From an uncultured Eubacteriales bacterium (GTDB lineage: Bacteria; Bacillota; Clostridia; Christensenellales; UBA1242): DNA of 64,000 nucleotides. Shown here one piece after another: positions 43,423 through 52,859 of the stretch. Position 1 is the first letter of the stretch. Every line of letters begins with the position of its first letter. Where the stretch lies: the NCBI GenBank assembly GCA_949031345.1, contig CARNVA010000009.1:4935-68934 (forward strand), in the 5' to 3' direction. The notes beneath the pieces were generated by a model that did no database searches, had not been told where the DNA came from, and saw only the letters and a list, made by a program, of their open reading frames with translations. A program made the translations under genes and the position numbers.

Positions 43423-44151
43423 ATGAATTTATTTAATTCTTGGCTTATTGAACAGCCAATTGCACATAGAGGGTTGCACGACAGCAAAGTCCCTGAAAAT
43501 TCATTGACTGCTTTTGCCAAGGCAATCGAAGCTGGCTATCCAATTGAGCTTGATGTCCAGCTTATTGCAGACGGAACAATCGTGGTCTTCCATGATGACA
43601 GCCTTTCACGACTTACTGACAATGATGGATATGTAAAATTTTTAAATAAGGAAGACTTGAAATTTCTTTCTCTTGCTGGCAGCAATGAAAAAATCCCTAC
43701 TTTTGAAGAAGTTTTAAACTTTGTTGATGGGAAAGTGCCACTTCTTATTGAAATCAAAAATGAAGGCAAAGTTGGCGAGCTTGAAAAGGGAGTGCTTGAG
43801 CTTCTTGCTGATTATAAGGGCGAGTTTGCCATTCAATCTTTCAATCCTTATGTGCTTGAATATTTTTATAAGCATGCACCAGAAATTCCAAGAGGTCAAC
43901 TTTCAAGCTATTTCAGAGATGTCAAGCTTTCATTCTTTAAAAAATATGCTCTTAAAAGAATGATGCTCAACAAACGAGTAAGCCATCCTGACTTTTTAAG
44001 TTATGAAGCAAAGCGTCTGCCAAATCGTTTTACTAGAAAATATAAAGACCTTCCCCTTCTTGCTTGGACAGTGAGAAGTCAAAGCGAATATCTGAAAGTG
44101 GTAAAACATTGTGACAATGTCATCTTTGAAGACTTTGAGCCGATGATTTAA
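43423..44151 (+). CDS. Glycerophosphodiester phosphodiesterase (UgpQ-like)
   Basis: TIM-barrel GDPD that splits glycerophosphodiesters to glycerol 3-phosphate and alcohol. Catalytic pair and metal residues: PIAHRGLHDSKVPENSLTAF (HR), IELDVQLIADGTIVVFHDDS (E-x-D and HD). Also LLIEIKNEGK and LAWTVRSQSEYLK. 242 residues, no signal peptide, so cytoplasmic. The ribosome binding site is GAGGT. Upstream, a tandem pair of TATGTTAAAATATA-like units makes the promoter region hard to read. Confidence 0.92.
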   Translation: MNLFNSWLIEQPIAHRGLHDSKVPENSLTAFAKAIEAGYPIELDVQLIADGTIVVFHDDSLSRLTDNDGYVKFLNKEDLKFLSLAGSNEKIPTFEEVLNFVDGKVPLLIEIKNEGKVGELEKGVLELLADYKGEFAIQSFNPYVLEYFYKHAPEIPRGQLSSYFRDVKLSFFKKYALKRMMLNKRVSHPDFLSYEAKRLPNRFTRKYKDLPLLAWTVRSQSEYLKVVKHCDNVIFEDFEPMI

Positions 44152-44220
44152 AAGGCTAACTCATATTTAAAATTCAAATATTTTTTGAGCGAAACATAAA
44201 CAAAATAAAACAACTTAAAC

Positions 44221-44249
44221 AAAAAAACTCACATTTCTGTGAGTTTTTA
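44221..44249. terminator. Bidirectional terminator between GDPD and LRR-like gene
   Basis: AAAAACTCACA and TGTGAGTTTTT form a near-perfect 11-bp stem with a 4-base loop. Confidence 0.92.
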
Positions 44250-44256
44250 TTTTTTT

Positions 44257-45861
44257 TTACTCGGTTTCGTATTCAAATAATTCATCATCCAAAGTTTGAT
44301 ATTCACCTTCATTTTTTATCAAAGCATTTCCAAATCTTTTCATAATGCTTTCACTAACCATAGCTTTTGGTGCATAAAGTCTTTTAAGCACATTATTTGA
44401 ATTTAGAAAACCAGGTGCCAGCCAGACAGCATTTGGAAGCATAATTTCTTCCATAACAGTATTACTTATCATAAAATCGGTTTCAATATCAACCGCCTTT
44501 GGAAGATAAATTCTTCTCATTGAAATATTATCTCTGAAAAATTCAGAGCCGATGTTTTCAAGGCTCGGAAAAGATGCTTCCTTAAGTGTCGTATTGGATT
44601 TCATGAAACAGCTGTAGGCATTTTTAAGTTTTGGCATAACAACCCTTCTCGCATTTGCCTTTTCAATGAAGCATTCACCCACTTCTTCAAGATTTTCTAG
44701 CACAACTTCTTCAATTACTCGATTTTCTGATAAGAAATTGAAACCTGCTTTTTTAAGATTTGGCAAGCGTAAACATTTAAGTGAAAAATTTGCGCGCATA
44801 AAATTATCACCAATTTCAGTTACATTTGGGTTTTTATAACCTATTATGGCATTGGAATCATTAGCAATTATCTCAACATTTTCACCATTTTTTGGCTTTA
44901 TAACAACCACTTTATGACCATTCTCATTTCGAGTTTGTGTCATAGTTTCAATTTCACCAATACTTTTCACAAAGCTGTCTTCACCACTGAAAAAATTCAT
45001 GTGCGGTCTAATCGTTTTTTCCTCAAAATCTATAAGATAATTATCCAGCAACAGATAACGGCCACTGTCATATTTAGCCACTCTTCCAAAGCCCAAAACC
45101 GTGTTGTTTTCACAATAAGTCTCATTATTAAGTCTTGCTTGAACAAAATAATATTTTCCGTCAGGGCCGAGCTCATAATTTTCAAGAGTCATATTGCTCA
45201 CCTTTCTCTTATCCATTTTAAAATTAAAAGTCTCTTCAAAGGCGCTTGCAAGGCCTGGAATTATTTTGTCAAGATTGTTGCCAAAAGTCGCATCTGGATT
45301 TTCTACCTTGTGGTTATAACGATTTTTTATAGAAATAGAGCCATCTGCTTTTGCCACTTGTATGCTTATTACACTTGTTCCATATTCATCCTGACGCGAA
45401 GGGTTTAAAAAGTCTTCACGATTTAGTTTCTCAACATCCTTTTTAACAGCAAACCAAACCCTGCAGTTTTTGAGACGAAGTTTTCCTTCATTAAACGAGC
45501 AAAGCTCTTCCCCTGGGGCGTAATATTTTTTGAAAGATAAAAGCTCTTCTATAGTTTTGCACTCTTCATACAATTCATAGCCAGCTCTTTCAAGAAGCTG
45601 CTTTGGCGATAGATTTTCACTGTTTGGGGCGAAGTCTTGCTGTTCTGTGCCATAAGCACAATTTTTTATAAAATCTCTGAAACCTTCAAGGTCCTTTAAA
45701 ACCTCGCCATAAAGCGAACGGCTTGTATCAAACTTTGAAAAAATTATATTTGAAAGCAAACCTGGCTTATCCAAAATGGTTGGAAAAAGACTTCTGCACA
45801 GATGTGCAAAAGACTCGCCATAATGCTTTTTAATTATTTTAAGGTCATAATTTTTATCCAT
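44257..45861 (-). CDS. Leucine-rich-repeat-like protein with unassigned N-terminal domain
   Basis: A 534-residue protein. From about residue 345 to 505 there are seven or so repeats of roughly 23 residues with the pattern F-[ML]-x-x-N-x-x-[LI]-x-x-[LIV]-x-[LM]-P-x-[LA] (for example NFMRANFSLKCLRLPNLKKA and EFFRDNISMRRIYLPKAVDI), a BspA/TpLRR-like solenoid. The first 340 residues (DKNYDLKIIKKHYGESFAHL...) are not recognised; they are charged and contain no signal peptide or membrane helix, so the protein is probably cytoplasmic, unlike most BspA-type surface LRR proteins. It overlaps the upstream 99-residue gene by 8 bp. Confidence 0.7.
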   Translation of the reverse strand: MDKNYDLKIIKKHYGESFAHLCRSLFPTILDKPGLLSNIIFSKFDTSRSLYGEVLKDLEGFRDFIKNCAYGTEQQDFAPNSENLSPKQLLERAGYELYEECKTIEELLSFKKYYAPGEELCSFNEGKLRLKNCRVWFAVKKDVEKLNREDFLNPSRQDEYGTSVISIQVAKADGSISIKNRYNHKVENPDATFGNNLDKIIPGLASAFEETFNFKMDKRKVSNMTLENYELGPDGKYYFVQARLNNETYCENNTVLGFGRVAKYDSGRYLLLDNYLIDFEEKTIRPHMNFFSGEDSFVKSIGEIETMTQTRNENGHKVVVIKPKNGENVEIIANDSNAIIGYKNPNVTEIGDNFMRANFSLKCLRLPNLKKAGFNFLSENRVIEEVVLENLEEVGECFIEKANARRVVMPKLKNAYSCFMKSNTTLKEASFPSLENIGSEFFRDNISMRRIYLPKAVDIETDFMISNTVMEEIMLPNAVWLAPGFLNSNNVLKRLYAPKAMVSESIMKRFGNALIKNEGEYQTLDDELFEYETE

Positions 45862-46153
45862 ATATTCTTTTTAAGACAAAATCTCCTGACTTAGTATGAA
45901 GAGCAATAAGCTCGCTCTCTTGCAGCTGTATTTTACTTCTTCCGTGTCCGTCTTCCAGCTTTCCAAAAGCGTATGGTTGGCAAAAACTTGGTGATGTTCT
46001 GTCAAGCAGCATTTCATGAATAATCAGCTTATCTCCCACAGCAGGCTGTTCGTCAATATAAAACTCCATAATTAAACTTTGTTTTTCACCCTTTGCATCT
46101 TGTAAAATATATTGGCCATAGGGCAAAAGCTCCACTATTTTAAACTCCTTCAA
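45854..46153 (-). CDS. Small conserved-looking protein of unknown function
   Basis: A 99-residue protein rich in beta segments: EFKIVELLPYGQYILQDAKG, SLIMEFYIDEQPAVGDKLII, ELIALHTKSGDFVLKRIYG. The fold could be a small OB or SH3-like barrel. It overlaps the LRR-like gene by 8 bp and follows rsmD by 38 bp, suggesting an rsmD-99aa-LRR operon. Ribosome binding site AAAGGAGG. No family recognised. Confidence 0.6.
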   Translation of the reverse strand: MKEFKIVELLPYGQYILQDAKGEKQSLIMEFYIDEQPAVGDKLIIHEMLLDRTSPSFCQPYAFGKLEDGHGRSKIQLQESELIALHTKSGDFVLKRIYG

Positions 46154-46191
46154 ATTTTGCCCTCCTTTTATTTAAATAATATTGATAAAAC

Positions 46192-46725
46192 TTATAGGTT
46201 TTTAAGATAGCTTATCATTTTAATGCCATATGAACGCTGGTCAAAGCACTCAAAAGGCGAAAAATCAGGTTTTAAAGCTTTTTCATGCTCGCAAACAATA
46301 ACCCCATTTTCACTTAAGCAGGCATATTCTGAAATAAGCTTGAATGCTTTTTCGTAAAGCCCTGCCTTATATGGTGGGTCAAGTAAAATCAAATCAAATT
46401 GCCTGCCTTTAAGTTTTGCTAAAGCACTTTCAAAGCTTTCACAATAAACCTCAGCGGATATATTTAAATTTTTTAAATTGGTGTTTGTAAGTGCTATGCT
46501 TCTTTTATCCATATCAACAAAGACAGCCTCTTTTGCGCCACGACTTAACGCCTCTATGCCAAGTGCGCCCGTTCCACAAAAAAGGTCAAGCACTCTTGCA
46601 CCATTCAAAAGATAAGTCAGTTTATTAAAAACCGCCTGTTTCACCATATCAGCCGTTGGACGAATATGCTGATAGGTATTTTCAACAAGTCTTCTTCCAC
46701 CAAATTTTCCCGAAGTCACTTTCAT
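46192..46725 (-). CDS. rsmD: 16S rRNA (guanine(966)-N2)-methyltransferase RsmD
   Basis: Class I SAM methyltransferase acting on G966. KVTSGKFGGRRLVENTYQHI and RPTADMVKQAVFNKL at the N-terminus, VLDLFCGTGALGIEALSRGA (SAM site), and DLILLDPPYKAGLYEKAF (catalytic DPPY). 177 residues, normal. The usual partner coaD is not downstream. Confidence 0.96.
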   Translation of the reverse strand: MKVTSGKFGGRRLVENTYQHIRPTADMVKQAVFNKLTYLLNGARVLDLFCGTGALGIEALSRGAKEAVFVDMDKRSIALTNTNLKNLNISAEVYCESFESALAKLKGRQFDLILLDPPYKAGLYEKAFKLISEYACLSENGVIVCEHEKALKPDFSPFECFDQRSYGIKMISYLKNL

Positions 46726-46872
46726 ATAAAAAAATTATAATTGATAAAACTTTTAATGTCAATATTTTGTCCAATTTTGTCACTGCCTCCGCTGACCAAA
46801 CTTGGCTTAAAACAAATATTCTTTCACAAGTGGGGCTTTTTTCTCATAAATTGACTAGTGTAAGGAGGAAAA

Positions 46873-47883
46873 ATGCAAAAACTTAAAAAACTATCACTCT
46901 TTGTCGTGTGTCTTATGCTTATTTTCTCGGCATCATTTATGTTTGTCGGATGTGGCGAAAAAGACCCAAACAAGATAAGGCTCAACGAAGTGACTCACAG
47001 CATATTCTATGCACCACTGTATGTGGCACTTAATCTTGGTTTCTTTGAAGACGAAGGGCTTGAAGTAACACTTGAAAGTGCAAGTGGGTCAGACTCTTCT
47101 ATGACAACCCTCATAAGCGGCAGTGCCGATATAATTTTGGCAGGTCCAGAGCAAGTTGTATATGCAGAAGAAGTCAATGACAGACCAATGGTGTTTGGTC
47201 AGCTGACACAAAAAGACGGCTCTTTTATCGTTGGCAAACAAAATACATCAAACTTCTCAATCAATGACCTCAAAGGCAAGACAATCATTGGCGGAAGAGC
47301 TGGCGGAATGCCTGCAATGACACTTCAATATGTCATTGAAAAAGCTGGGCTTAAAATTGGCACAGACGCCGCAAAAGGCGAGGTAAATCTTCGTACTGAT
47401 GTTGCTTTTGCAAACATAGCAAGTGAATTTATCACTTCAAACAACGAATATTGCACCCTGTTTGAGCCTACAGCCACCACCCTTCAAAATGCTGGAAATG
47501 GCTTTGTCTTAAAAGCTGTTGGTGACCTTTCTGGCTATATCCCATACACCTGCTTTACAGCAAAATCAAGCTTCCTCAAAAATCACAGTGAGCAGGCAGA
47601 GAAATTCTTAAAAGCAGTATATCGTGGATATCAATATATTGCAACAGAAAGTCATGAAAAGTCAGCAGCCGCACTTAAAGCATCTTTTACAGGCATGACA
47701 ACTGAAGAGCTTAAAATAGCTGTTTCACAATACCTGTCGATTGACGCATGGTGTGAAAGCCCTGTGATGAGCGAACAATCTTTCAACAACCTTTTAAGCG
47801 TTCTCAACAACTCAAGCGGTCACACATACAATCCAAATTATGCAGACCTTGTAAACACAACCATTGCAAGCAAAATTGCTTAA
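46873..47883 (+). CDS. ABC transporter solute-binding lipoprotein (NMT1/SsuA/TauA type), orphan
   Basis: Periplasmic-binding-protein-fold lipoprotein. Signal: KKLSLFVVCLMLIFSASFMF then VGCGEK with the lipidated Cys. The NMT1/ThiY-like pattern is clear: RLNEVTHSIFYAPLYVALNL, FFEDEGLEVTLESASGSDSS, ADIILAGPEQVVYAEE, LKGKTIIGGRAGGMPAMTLQ. Substrates of the family are thiamine precursors, sulfonates, nitrate and aromatic amines; here unknown. No permease or ATPase gene is adjacent. Preceded by AAGGAGG; no TPP riboswitch motif is seen upstream. Confidence 0.9.
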   Translation: MQKLKKLSLFVVCLMLIFSASFMFVGCGEKDPNKIRLNEVTHSIFYAPLYVALNLGFFEDEGLEVTLESASGSDSSMTTLISGSADIILAGPEQVVYAEEVNDRPMVFGQLTQKDGSFIVGKQNTSNFSINDLKGKTIIGGRAGGMPAMTLQYVIEKAGLKIGTDAAKGEVNLRTDVAFANIASEFITSNNEYCTLFEPTATTLQNAGNGFVLKAVGDLSGYIPYTCFTAKSSFLKNHSEQAEKFLKAVYRGYQYIATESHEKSAAALKASFTGMTTEELKIAVSQYLSIDAWCESPVMSEQSFNNLLSVLNNSSGHTYNPNYADLVNTTIASKIA

Positions 47884-47932
47884 AAATGAAAGTTGTTAAA
47901 AAAAAATGATTTATATATAATCATTTTCAACA

Positions 47933-47960
47933 AAAAAATGCGGAAATTTCCGCATTTTTT
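47933..47960. terminator. Perfect 28-bp palindromic terminator
   Basis: The arm AAAAAATGCGGAAA and its exact complement meet without a loop base, with flanking A and T tracts. It can stop the plus-strand solute-binding gene and the minus-strand surface-protein gene. Confidence 0.9.
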
Positions 47961-48043
47961 ATCTATTTTCTTCAATTTTAAAATAAATCTTATTATTTTC
48001 TGCTTGCTAAAAAAATGTTTAAATCTTTTCAATAAGTCAAATT

Positions 48044-50353
48044 TTAATAATAATCTTTATAACTTACCTTCTTTTCTTTAACCTTTCCGCTGCCACCGAA
48101 ATTGTCGTCTCCACCGCCGCGGCGTCTTCTTCTAAGAATGATTATAAGCACAACTGCGGCAACAACTACAGCAGCTATTGGCAGAGTAATATAAAGCCAA
48201 AGCAAACTATTTTTACTGTCAGCCCCCTCTTCTTTTGTAAGGAAAGAAAGCTTTAAGCTGTTGTCTTCAAATTCAGTGATATAACGCATATTTATGTTAA
48301 ACCTATAAGTCTTATCACCTGTTGTCTCGTCGACTTTAGGCTCGCTTGTGACAAGCGTAGTAGTTGGATTATCTCCATAGAGATTTTTGATATCTCTTGT
48401 GAAAGCGTCTATATCAATCTCATAGCCCTTTGCAATTACTACTTCCAAAGTTTGAGAATTGTTTGGAGAAACTGATAAAGGTTGACCTTCAAATACTTTT
48501 CCACCAAAAACAATAGATTTAATTATATTTTGTCTGTAAGTGCCAAAGTCAACCTTAATTGCATCTTTATCTGTAAAGAAGGCAACAAGTTTAAATTCTC
48601 TATCAAAAGGCTTGTTTCCAAATGCGATTGATAGGTCACTGTCTCCACTTTCGAAGTCAGACTTGACTGTAAAATTGCCATTTTCGTCACGATAATACAT
48701 TTCCCAATGGTCAAATATGAATATATCTTGACCTTCAGCAACAATCTTTCTTTCGCGAGAATTGCCATAGAAGGTTATATTTACATCAGAGAAACTTGGA
48801 CTTGTTCCGTTGTCAATCAAAACGCCGCCATGTTGAGTGCTTTGAGCCTCATCTGAAACAGTTATGACACACTTATATTCTCTTTGAATAATATTAAACG
48901 AATAAGCTGTGCCTTCAGTTGTTGAATTTGCTTTTAAGAAAATTTGATAACCTGAAATTTCATTTTCGTCATTAAGCACTTCTTGCTTAGTATATTTTCC
49001 GCTGATTGACGCCCCTCTAAGAAGCACATCATTCAAAAGATAAAAACCTTGAAATTCTTCCTTTAAATAGATAGTAATTACGATATCATCGTTGTATTTA
49101 GCAGTCAGTGTAGTGCTTTCCTCACCGCCTGCAACTTTAAATGTGGCGCGTTCTAATATTCTTGTGCTATCCAAAATATTATTGAAACCAAATGTAAAAT
49201 CTTGAAAGTTTTGAAGGTGGAAGCGAGAATTTATAAGCGTCCAAACAAGCTCAAAATCCCAAGCTTCATTTGCAGGGTCAAAGTTTGACGCAGTTGTCAA
49301 AAAATCTCTGTTGATATTGTCTTTTTGCGAAACCATTGCACTTTGAGTAATATAATCATCACCGCTTGGCTTTAAAAGTTTGCTTGAGTAGTAAACAAAG
49401 TTGATGTTTTCCCTTTTTACTTGACTTGAAACAGTGCCTACAATTGCACCTTTTGAAATGTTAAGCCCTGTTGATGAGCTTGGCAACTGCATTTCTCCCC
49501 CATAAATTGAGTTTCTTACATTTGTCATACTTCCGTTTGCAGAGCCAAGAACGCCTCCAACATAGATGTTGTTGAGCGCCCTCTTTGAAGTGCTTAATCC
49601 AGCAATTGAGTTTGTCATGTTTATGTTGCCATAACTTAAACTTCCAAAGATGTAAGCATGCTGAACATAGCCTACAAGTCCGCCAATGAATACATTTGTA
49701 TCCTTTGCCATGTCAATATCGGTGCCATAATAGTTGATGCAATTTTTGATATAGTTTTCAGTCTTGCTTGTTCTATCATTTCGTATTCTTCCAGCAAGAG
49801 TGCCAAAATAGACATTTGAATAAACTGGGAATTTAATATTGTTGTCAACAAGCTCACCAGCGCGGTTTATTATAGTATTGTCAAATTCGCAATTTGAAAA
49901 GGTGACATTTTCGCCATAACCGACCAAAACCCCCATGTATAAGTCGCGTATATTTGCTGGGTCAATTTCATAGCCGATACTGCCAGCAATGCGCAGATTT
50001 TCAATTGTCGCGCCACTTGCTTGAGGTAAAAGACCGAAATATTGATTTGTAGATGATAAAACAAAGTTTGAAAGTGTATAGCCATTTCCATTAAAAATGC
50101 CCATGAATTTTTTGGTTGTCTCAGGCGAAACAATTGTCGCACCTTCAAAATCAATGTCAGCTTCAAGCACAAGCTCGACCCCTGCATCATTAAACACGGT
50201 TGGGTCAGACAATGTCTTAACAAATTCATCAGCATTTGAAATAGATTTTGTTGTCTTTAAAACAGCAGCATCACTTAAAAAAGATGAAGCCATCACTCCA
50301 CTGCCACAAATCAAAAATACAAAAGATAAAATACAAATTAAAAATTTTTTCAT
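48044..50353 (-). CDS. Large surface protein with beta-helix-like region and C-terminal membrane anchor
   Basis: A 769-residue exported protein. Signal peptide MKKFLICILSFVFLICGSGV; residues about 80-330 hold repeated short strands with G-L-V/G-x-L-A-G turns (FMGIFNGNGYTLSNF, GVLVGYGENVTFSNC, FIGGLVGYVQHAYIFG, IYVGGVLGSANGS), a GLUG/pectate-lyase-like beta-helix. Residues about 500-690 resemble InlB-type B-repeats (FIFDHWEMYYRDENGNF). The C-terminus has a transmembrane helix (LYITLPIAAVVVAAVVLIII) followed by RRRRR and a short Gly/Lys-rich tail. There is no LPxTG-like sortase motif, so membrane anchoring is used. Possible adhesin. Confidence 0.8.
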   Translation of the reverse strand: MKKFLICILSFVFLICGSGVMASSFLSDAAVLKTTKSISNADEFVKTLSDPTVFNDAGVELVLEADIDFEGATIVSPETTKKFMGIFNGNGYTLSNFVLSSTNQYFGLLPQASGATIENLRIAGSIGYEIDPANIRDLYMGVLVGYGENVTFSNCEFDNTIINRAGELVDNNIKFPVYSNVYFGTLAGRIRNDRTSKTENYIKNCINYYGTDIDMAKDTNVFIGGLVGYVQHAYIFGSLSYGNINMTNSIAGLSTSKRALNNIYVGGVLGSANGSMTNVRNSIYGGEMQLPSSSTGLNISKGAIVGTVSSQVKRENINFVYYSSKLLKPSGDDYITQSAMVSQKDNINRDFLTTASNFDPANEAWDFELVWTLINSRFHLQNFQDFTFGFNNILDSTRILERATFKVAGGEESTTLTAKYNDDIVITIYLKEEFQGFYLLNDVLLRGASISGKYTKQEVLNDENEISGYQIFLKANSTTEGTAYSFNIIQREYKCVITVSDEAQSTQHGGVLIDNGTSPSFSDVNITFYGNSRERKIVAEGQDIFIFDHWEMYYRDENGNFTVKSDFESGDSDLSIAFGNKPFDREFKLVAFFTDKDAIKVDFGTYRQNIIKSIVFGGKVFEGQPLSVSPNNSQTLEVVIAKGYEIDIDAFTRDIKNLYGDNPTTTLVTSEPKVDETTGDKTYRFNINMRYITEFEDNSLKLSFLTKEEGADSKNSLLWLYITLPIAAVVVAAVVLIIILRRRRRGGGDDNFGGSGKVKEKKVSYKDYY

Positions 50354-50545
50354 CTCTCACCACTTTATATAAACTATATATTATAAATATATACTTACTT
50401 TAAATTTAACATATAATCATATTTTTTCCAAACAAATTGCAAAATATTTTTATTTTTCTTTATTTTTTGAATTTTATCAAAATAATACTTTAAAATTTAT
50501 ACTTTAGTGCAATGTTGACAATAAAAAAATTCTTCTTAAAAGTGT

Positions 50546-51976
50546 TCATCTTATTTTAGAGTACTTTTTGATAAGCCTCTCTTTTTCCTTTTCAAGTGCA
50601 GATTTTTCTTGCTTTTTATTTTCATTCAAATTCAAGCTCATCAAATAATATCTCATTTCGTCAAGGCAGTGGTCGTCTTTTTTAATAGGCAGGTCTTGCT
50701 CTCCCCACCAATATGATTTGATTTCTTCTATAAGATTTATGCAGTTTTTAAATATAAACAAATGAGGCTTTCCCTCTCCGTCTTTCAAAAATCTTTTTAC
50801 ACGATTTATTCCACTAAACATATCTTTATTGACTTTTGGATTGACTAAAATATCGTTCTCGGCAAATAGTTCTACCACGCTTTTGCTGCTTGCAAGTGTG
50901 CGTTGCATGGCTGCGCTGTCAATAAGCGCCCTAAGTTTGCCATTATAATAATGCCAATCAAGCCTTTTTGAAATCGCTTTTATTCGCTCAGAATGATAAG
51001 CAACATCCTTTCCTTTATCAAAATGCTCGGCTATAACATACACATTTCCATCAAAATCTCTGGCGTACCAGTGTGCAGATAAAGGATTATTCAAGCCCGG
51101 GTCTATGGAAATATTATCTTGCCATTCTTTCGGCACATCAAAGGGCTCGATAACATGCAGATTTTCATCAAACTCGTTATAAACCAAACCTCCACACATC
51201 ATAAACTTTCCATATCTTCTGCTTTCAAGCTCCTCCTGCGACATTGACTTTGTCATCATTTCAATTTCGTTTTTATCAAGATAAGGATTATCTGCCCATT
51301 CCATTTCGATATGCCAAACATTATCGTCATGCGCTGTGTTGAGATAGATTTCATTATAAACCCAAGTCAAACCTTTCAATGGCGTCATAGTGCCAAATAT
51401 TTCACCCTTTCGGTCAAGCACACGCATTCGGCACTCTTGATAAATATCAAAAGGCGGCTCTTCATCAAACCATACAAAATCAAGTGAAGAGCCCTGAAAC
51501 TTTTCTCTGCCTTGATCACAACTTTTAAAGCCAATTCGTGAAAGTGAGCCAAAAACATTGCGCACTAAAATAAAATCGATTATTCCATTGTCAGCACTGT
51601 CGGCGCGACCACTTGCCATAACAATTGCCTCAATCCAATCTTTTCTAAGATAATGAAGCACTTTATTTTGTGCAACATCACGCTGTACCTGCTTTGATAA
51701 ACTCACCACCCAGCAAGAAACTGGTTTGTTTTTCTTATATGGATGAATGCCACGCGCCAACCAAACTGTTTCCACGGCACCGCATTCTGTCTTGCCAGAA
51801 CGATTTCCGCCAAACACCCACCTATTTTTCTTTTTGCATTTATGAAATTCAAGTTGTTTTTTATGAACAAGTTTTCCAGTGTTATATCTCGCAAGATTAT
51901 CACCCTTTTTTCTTATATCCAGCTCGGTTTTCACAAGCTTCAACTTATATTTCAATTCATCTTTACTTTCTTTCAA
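50546..51976 (-). CDS. Phage-type terminase large subunit (TerL), solitary
   Basis: Two-domain DNA-packaging motor protein of 476 residues. ATPase: Walker A VFGGNRSGKTECGA, Walker B DFVWFDEEPPFD and coupling motif FGTMTPLKG. Nuclease domain (RNase H fold): SIDPGLNNPL, LIDSAAMQ and DDHCLDEMRYYLMS, which supply the metal-binding acids. All motifs look intact and the length is normal. No portal, capsid, tail or integrase genes are nearby, so this is a prophage remnant or a domesticated gene. It shares a divergent intergenic region with a plus-strand membrane protein. Confidence 0.88.
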   Translation of the reverse strand: MKESKDELKYKLKLVKTELDIRKKGDNLARYNTGKLVHKKQLEFHKCKKKNRWVFGGNRSGKTECGAVETVWLARGIHPYKKNKPVSCWVVSLSKQVQRDVAQNKVLHYLRKDWIEAIVMASGRADSADNGIIDFILVRNVFGSLSRIGFKSCDQGREKFQGSSLDFVWFDEEPPFDIYQECRMRVLDRKGEIFGTMTPLKGLTWVYNEIYLNTAHDDNVWHIEMEWADNPYLDKNEIEMMTKSMSQEELESRRYGKFMMCGGLVYNEFDENLHVIEPFDVPKEWQDNISIDPGLNNPLSAHWYARDFDGNVYVIAEHFDKGKDVAYHSERIKAISKRLDWHYYNGKLRALIDSAAMQRTLASSKSVVELFAENDILVNPKVNKDMFSGINRVKRFLKDGEGKPHLFIFKNCINLIEEIKSYWWGEQDLPIKKDDHCLDEMRYYLMSLNLNENKKQEKSALEKEKERLIKKYSKIR

Positions 51977-52064
51977 TATTCACCTGCCAAATTTGTTTTT
52001 TATTCGCACCATTTCGACAAAATATGTTTTGCCCTTAAACTCATAAAACTATTAAAATAAAGTC

Positions 52065-52853
52065 ATGAAAAAATTTATCTTATTTTCAATCATATTTTTG
52101 TTGTTGACACCATTCTCTTTTTGCAATGTCAATGTCTTTGCCGCTGAAAACTCCTCTATCTATGCCAAGGTAGAAAAAAATGACACCTTCATTTATTCTT
52201 CACCTAAAGCTGATGAAACAGGCAAGATTTTTGAAATTCCAAACAGCTATTTTGTAAGACTTATTGAAGATGCTGGAAACAACTTTTATTATTGTGCCTA
52301 CAAAGACATATTTGGTTATGTTCAAAAAAATGATGTTATCGCCATGAAAGGCACACCTGTCAATCCATTTGTAGAAGCAAACTTTCGCGTTTATGCTCCA
52401 GAAGGGCTTGGACTTTATTCCACACCCGTCTTTTCAGAACAATATAAAAAGGCAACCATTCCCTTCTTGACAGACAATCTCACCTATTATGGAACAAGGA
52501 CAGGTCAAGAAGCCGTTCCTGACAAGAGTAATATGTGGATTTATTGCAAATACAGCTTTGACACCTCAGCACATGGCTATGTATACTCAGTTTTCTGCGA
52601 CAAACTGCCACCAATAACCACTAATACAGAGCGTTTTGAAGTAATAGATACACCTTTTTTGAAAGCTCAGTCTCCAACCGAGCTCACCTCTGTCGCAATG
52701 GGATTTATTATCGTGGGGGTAAGCCTTCCCTGCCTTATCGTATTGCTTCTTTTAGTCAAACCTTCTCTTCAAAGTGATGGCGGCTCAAAAGTCAAACTCA
52801 AGCGTCGCAAAAACAAAGATTACTTTGAATTTGACGAAAGTGACCTTACTTAA
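52065..52853 (+). CDS. Exported protein with SH3-like region and C-terminal membrane anchor
   Basis: A 262-residue bitopic protein: signal peptide MKKFILFSIIFLLLTPFSFC, an extracytoplasmic region with two SH3b-like stretches (YAKVEKNDTFIYSSPKADE, FRVYAPEGLGLYSTPVFSEQ), a C-terminal helix (GFIIVGVSLPCLIVLLLLV), and a basic/acidic cytoplasmic tail (KLKRRKNKDYFEFDESDLT). SH3b domains often bind peptidoglycan. It is inserted between two minus-strand phage-like genes; relation to them is not clear. Confidence 0.72.
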   Translation: MKKFILFSIIFLLLTPFSFCNVNVFAAENSSIYAKVEKNDTFIYSSPKADETGKIFEIPNSYFVRLIEDAGNNFYYCAYKDIFGYVQKNDVIAMKGTPVNPFVEANFRVYAPEGLGLYSTPVFSEQYKKATIPFLTDNLTYYGTRTGQEAVPDKSNMWIYCKYSFDTSAHGYVYSVFCDKLPPITTNTERFEVIDTPFLKAQSPTELTSVAMGFIIVGVSLPCLIVLLLLVKPSLQSDGGSKVKLKRRKNKDYFEFDESDLT

Positions 52854-52859
52854 TATTTT

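Noticed and set aside
46726..46872. TPP riboswitch upstream of the NMT1-type lipoprotein
   Set aside because: The CTGAGA and ACCTGATCTGG blocks are absent.
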